From: a bacterium
GTDB taxonomy: Bacteria > Planctomycetota > Planctomycetia > Pirellulales > Pirellulaceae
Direction: 5' to 3'
DNA: 6,420 nucleotides
NCBI GenBank assembly: GCA_030432015.1
Contig: JAUIHJ010000495.1
Span: forward strand, 1-6,420
The notes beneath the pieces are model-generated. The model saw only the letters and a list, made by a program, of their open reading frames with translations, searched no databases and was not told the DNA's origin. A program made the position numbers and the translations under genes. This document shows, piece by piece, positions 4,478 through 6,420 of this stretch. The stretch's first letter is position 1. Every line of letters begins with the position of its first letter.

Positions 4478-6420
4478 CTAGACCAAGTACGGCTTCAAGA
4501 ATCTCCCGGTATGGGAACGTTTGCTCTTGGCGACCTTTTCCGGTGTCCCGGCGGCCAGCAACTGGCCGCCTTTGTGGCCTCCTTCCGGACCAAGATCGAT
4601 CAGGTAATCGGCCGTCTTGATAACATCCAGATTGTGCTCGATCACCAGGACGGTATGCCCGCTTTCGACCAGCCGATTGAGGCTTTCCAGCAATCGATCA
4701 ATATCGGCGAAGTGCAGCCCCGTGGTCGGTTCATCGAGGATATACAGATTATGCTTGCCCCGTTTGAGTTTGCCTAATTCGGCGGACAGTTTGACACGCT
4801 GCGCTTCGCCGCCGGAGAGGATCGTCGAGGGATGCCCGATGGTCAGGTATCCCAGGCCCAGATCGTTGAGCACTTGAAGTTTTCGTTGAATCGTTTTCTG
4901 ACTGGCGAAAAACTCGACGCCGTCTTCGATGGACGTGTCCAGCACCTCGGCGATGCTCTTCCCCTGGAAGGTGACATCCAGGGTCTCCTGTTTGTAGCGG
5001 TGCCCCTTGCACGTCGGGCACACGACTTCGACATCCGGCATGAACGAGAGTTTGGTGACGATGTTGCCTTCGCCGGTGCACTCCTCGCATCGCCCTCCTT
5101 TGACGTTGAAACTGAACTGCGAAGCCGTGAAGCCTCGTGATTTGGCCGCCTCGGTTTCGGCAAACAGTTTGCGGATGTTGTCGTAAAAACCGATGTAGGT
5201 CGCCGGATTGGAACGCGATGAGCGGCCGATGGGCGACTGATCGATATTGATCACATCGTCCACGTGTTGTTCACCGAGCAACGCGTCGTGATCGCCGGAC
5301 AACACACGACTATCTTGCAAGACAGAGTAGAGTTTCTTGAACAGAATCTCGTGCACCAGCGAACTCTTGCCGGACCCGGAGGCGCCGGTCACGCAGACAA
5401 AGCAGCCGAGTGGAAGGTCGACGTCGACGTTTTGCAGGTTGTTGTGTCGGGCTCCGCGGATAACAAGCGAATTGCCGCTGCCGTCGCGGCGCTGCTGAGG
5501 TACCGCGATCTGGCGTTTGCCGCTCAGGTATTGACCGGTTAGCGAATCCTTGGCGGCGATGATGTTCTTGAGCGGACCGTCCACAACGATCTGCCCGCCG
5601 TGGATACCGGGGCCCGGTCCGACCTCGATCACGTGATCGGCCGCGCGAATCGTGTCCTCGTCGTGCTCGACCACAATCACCGTGTTGCCCAACGACTTGA
5701 GATGCCCCAGCGTATCAAGCATCTTGGCATTGTCCTTCGGATGCAGGCCGATGCTCGGTTCATCAAGAATATAGAGCATGCCCATAAGCCCCGATCCGAT
5801 TTGCGAGGAGAGGCGAATCCTTTGGGCTTCCCCGCCTGACAGCGTGCCGGCCCGCCGCGCGAGACTGAGATAGTCCAGCCCAATGGCGATCAGGAGTTCG
5901 AGTCGCCCCCGGATCTCGCGAAGGATGATCTCCGTGACGCCCCGTTGCTTGGCGGTGGGCTTGATGCTGTCGAGGAAACGGCTCAACTCGACGAAGTGCA
6001 TGCGCCCCAGTTCATCGATGCTCTGACCGTTAACGGTCACCAGCCGCCGCGTGCGCTTAAGCCGCGCGCCATCACACTCGGGACAGTCGTACTCCACCAT
6101 CACTTTCTTGAGATAGGAATCAACCCAATCGTCCGAGCTTCCCTGTTTTCGATGCCAGCGATAACGATGCTCGATCCAATGCACCATCCCGGGGTATTTG
6201 ACCGTCTTACCGTCATGTTGCTTGCCTTGTTTCGCGCCGGGCGGCAAGACGATCTTGAATTCCTTGCCGTGCGTACCGTACAGGAGCACGTTCTTCGCAT
6301 CGTCGGACAATTCGTGATAGGGAACATCCAGGCTGAAGTTGTAGTGCGTGGCCAGGCTGTACATCAGCCGTCCGCCCCAGGTGTTCTTGTCACAGTTCAG
6401 GGCTTCCTTGATGATGGCGC
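4478..6420 (-). CDS. uvrA: Excinuclease ABC subunit UvrA, C-terminal two thirds (5' end outside window)
   Basis: UvrA is the dimeric ABC-type ATPase that finds bulky DNA damage and loads UvrB in nucleotide excision repair. About 646 of the usual 940 or so residues are visible; the frame runs unbroken to the window edge, so the Met codon at 6364 is internal. In protein order: CPEC of a zinc module (6074-6085); the first ABC signature LSGGEAQRIRL (5810-5842) and Walker B LDEPSIGLH (5741-5776); the second-domain Walker A TGASGSGKSS (5360-5392); IDQSPIGRSSRSNP; the damage-sensing zinc module with CEEC (5078-5089) and CPTC (5009-5020); the second signature LSGGEAQRVKL (4787-4819); LDEPTTGLHF (4709-4738); and the usual GRFLKPYLV end. 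The first Walker A and the N-terminal zinc cysteines lie outside. The SSRSNPATYIGFYDNIRKLFA stretch recalls Bacteroidetes-type rather than E. coli UvrA. No motif is damaged. Confidence 0.97.
   Translation of the reverse strand, partial: AIIKEALNCDKNTWGGRLMYSLATHYNFSLDVPYHELSDDAKNVLLYGTHGKEFKIVLPPGAKQGKQHDGKTVKYPGMVHWIEHRYRWHRKQGSSDDWVDSYLKKVMVEYDCPECDGARLKRTRRLVTVNGQSIDELGRMHFVELSRFLDSIKPTAKQRGVTEIILREIRGRLELLIAIGLDYLSLARRAGTLSGGEAQRIRLSSQIGSGLMGMLYILDEPSIGLHPKDNAKMLDTLGHLKSLGNTVIVVEHDEDTIRAADHVIEVGPGPGIHGGQIVVDGPLKNIIAAKDSLTGQYLSGKRQIAVPQQRRDGSGNSLVIRGARHNNLQNVDVDLPLGCFVCVTGASGSGKSSLVHEILFKKLYSVLQDSRVLSGDHDALLGEQHVDDVINIDQSPIGRSSRSNPATYIGFYDNIRKLFAETEAAKSRGFTASQFSFNVKGGRCEECTGEGNIVTKLSFMPDVEVVCPTCKGHRYKQETLDVTFQGKSIAEVLDTSIEDGVEFFASQKTIQRKLQVLNDLGLGYLTIGHPSTILSGGEAQRVKLSAELGKLKRGKHNLYILDEPTTGLHFADIDRLLESLNRLVESGHTVLVIEHNLDVIKTADYLIDLGPEGGHKGGQLLAAGTPEKVAKSKRSHTGRFLKPYLV

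Noticed and set aside
4270..4620. Plus-strand open frame of 116 codons across the uvrA stop
   Set aside because: It runs antisense into conserved uvrA sequence, has an Arg/Ser/Pro-rich product typical of reverse frames, and no ribosome site stands out.
4749..5163. Alternative-frame open frames within uvrA on both strands
   Set aside because: They overlap the zinc module and signature motifs of uvrA, whose own frame is unbroken, and their products are Arg-rich without motifs.

Overview
The window looks like chromosomal DNA from a planctomycete or a close relative. This rests on moderately GC-rich, strongly coding DNA, on a first gene and a 352-residue orphan whose style I associate with planctomycete-restricted families, and on a UvrA of non-enterobacterial flavour. 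It is inference from recalled family features; no database was searched. I see no mobile element, phage, CRISPR, tRNA or rRNA signal, and base composition shows no obvious foreign island.

Layout, left to right. Bases 1-438 (+) are the 3' end of a gene whose C-terminal half reads like a diverged ribonuclease HII, with Glu where RNase HII has its fourth metal-binding Asp. A 219-bp gap follows, holding a stem-loop and a good sigma70-like promoter at 554-582 overlapped by an imperfect dyad. Next comes a two-gene sulfur-mobilisation operon (+): sufE (658-1086) and sufS (1136-2389), each with a visible Shine-Dalgarno sequence. SufS is a PLP cysteine desulfurase that takes sulfur from cysteine as a persulfide. 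SufE accepts it on its own cysteine and passes it to Fe-S scaffolds, which are not in this window.

The rest lies on the minus strand and runs toward sufS. uvrA (4478-6420, cut by the right edge) is the damage-recognition ATPase of nucleotide excision repair. Downstream are a possible 72-codon small ORF (4254-4472), a CPBP-type intramembrane protease homologue (3510-4241, TTG start, strong GAGGAG ribosome site), a weak hairpin terminator, and a 352-residue protein of unknown function (2386-3444) preceded by a 10-bp direct repeat. The orphan gene and sufS converge with no gap: their stop codons share the palindrome TTAA at 2386-2389.

Nothing amounts to a clear new multigene system. The points most worth a second look are the RNase HII-like protein with its altered metal ligand, the uncharacterised 352-residue protein with its upstream repeat, the small ORF filling the gap between uvrA and the protease gene, and the single-Glu variant of the protease motif.
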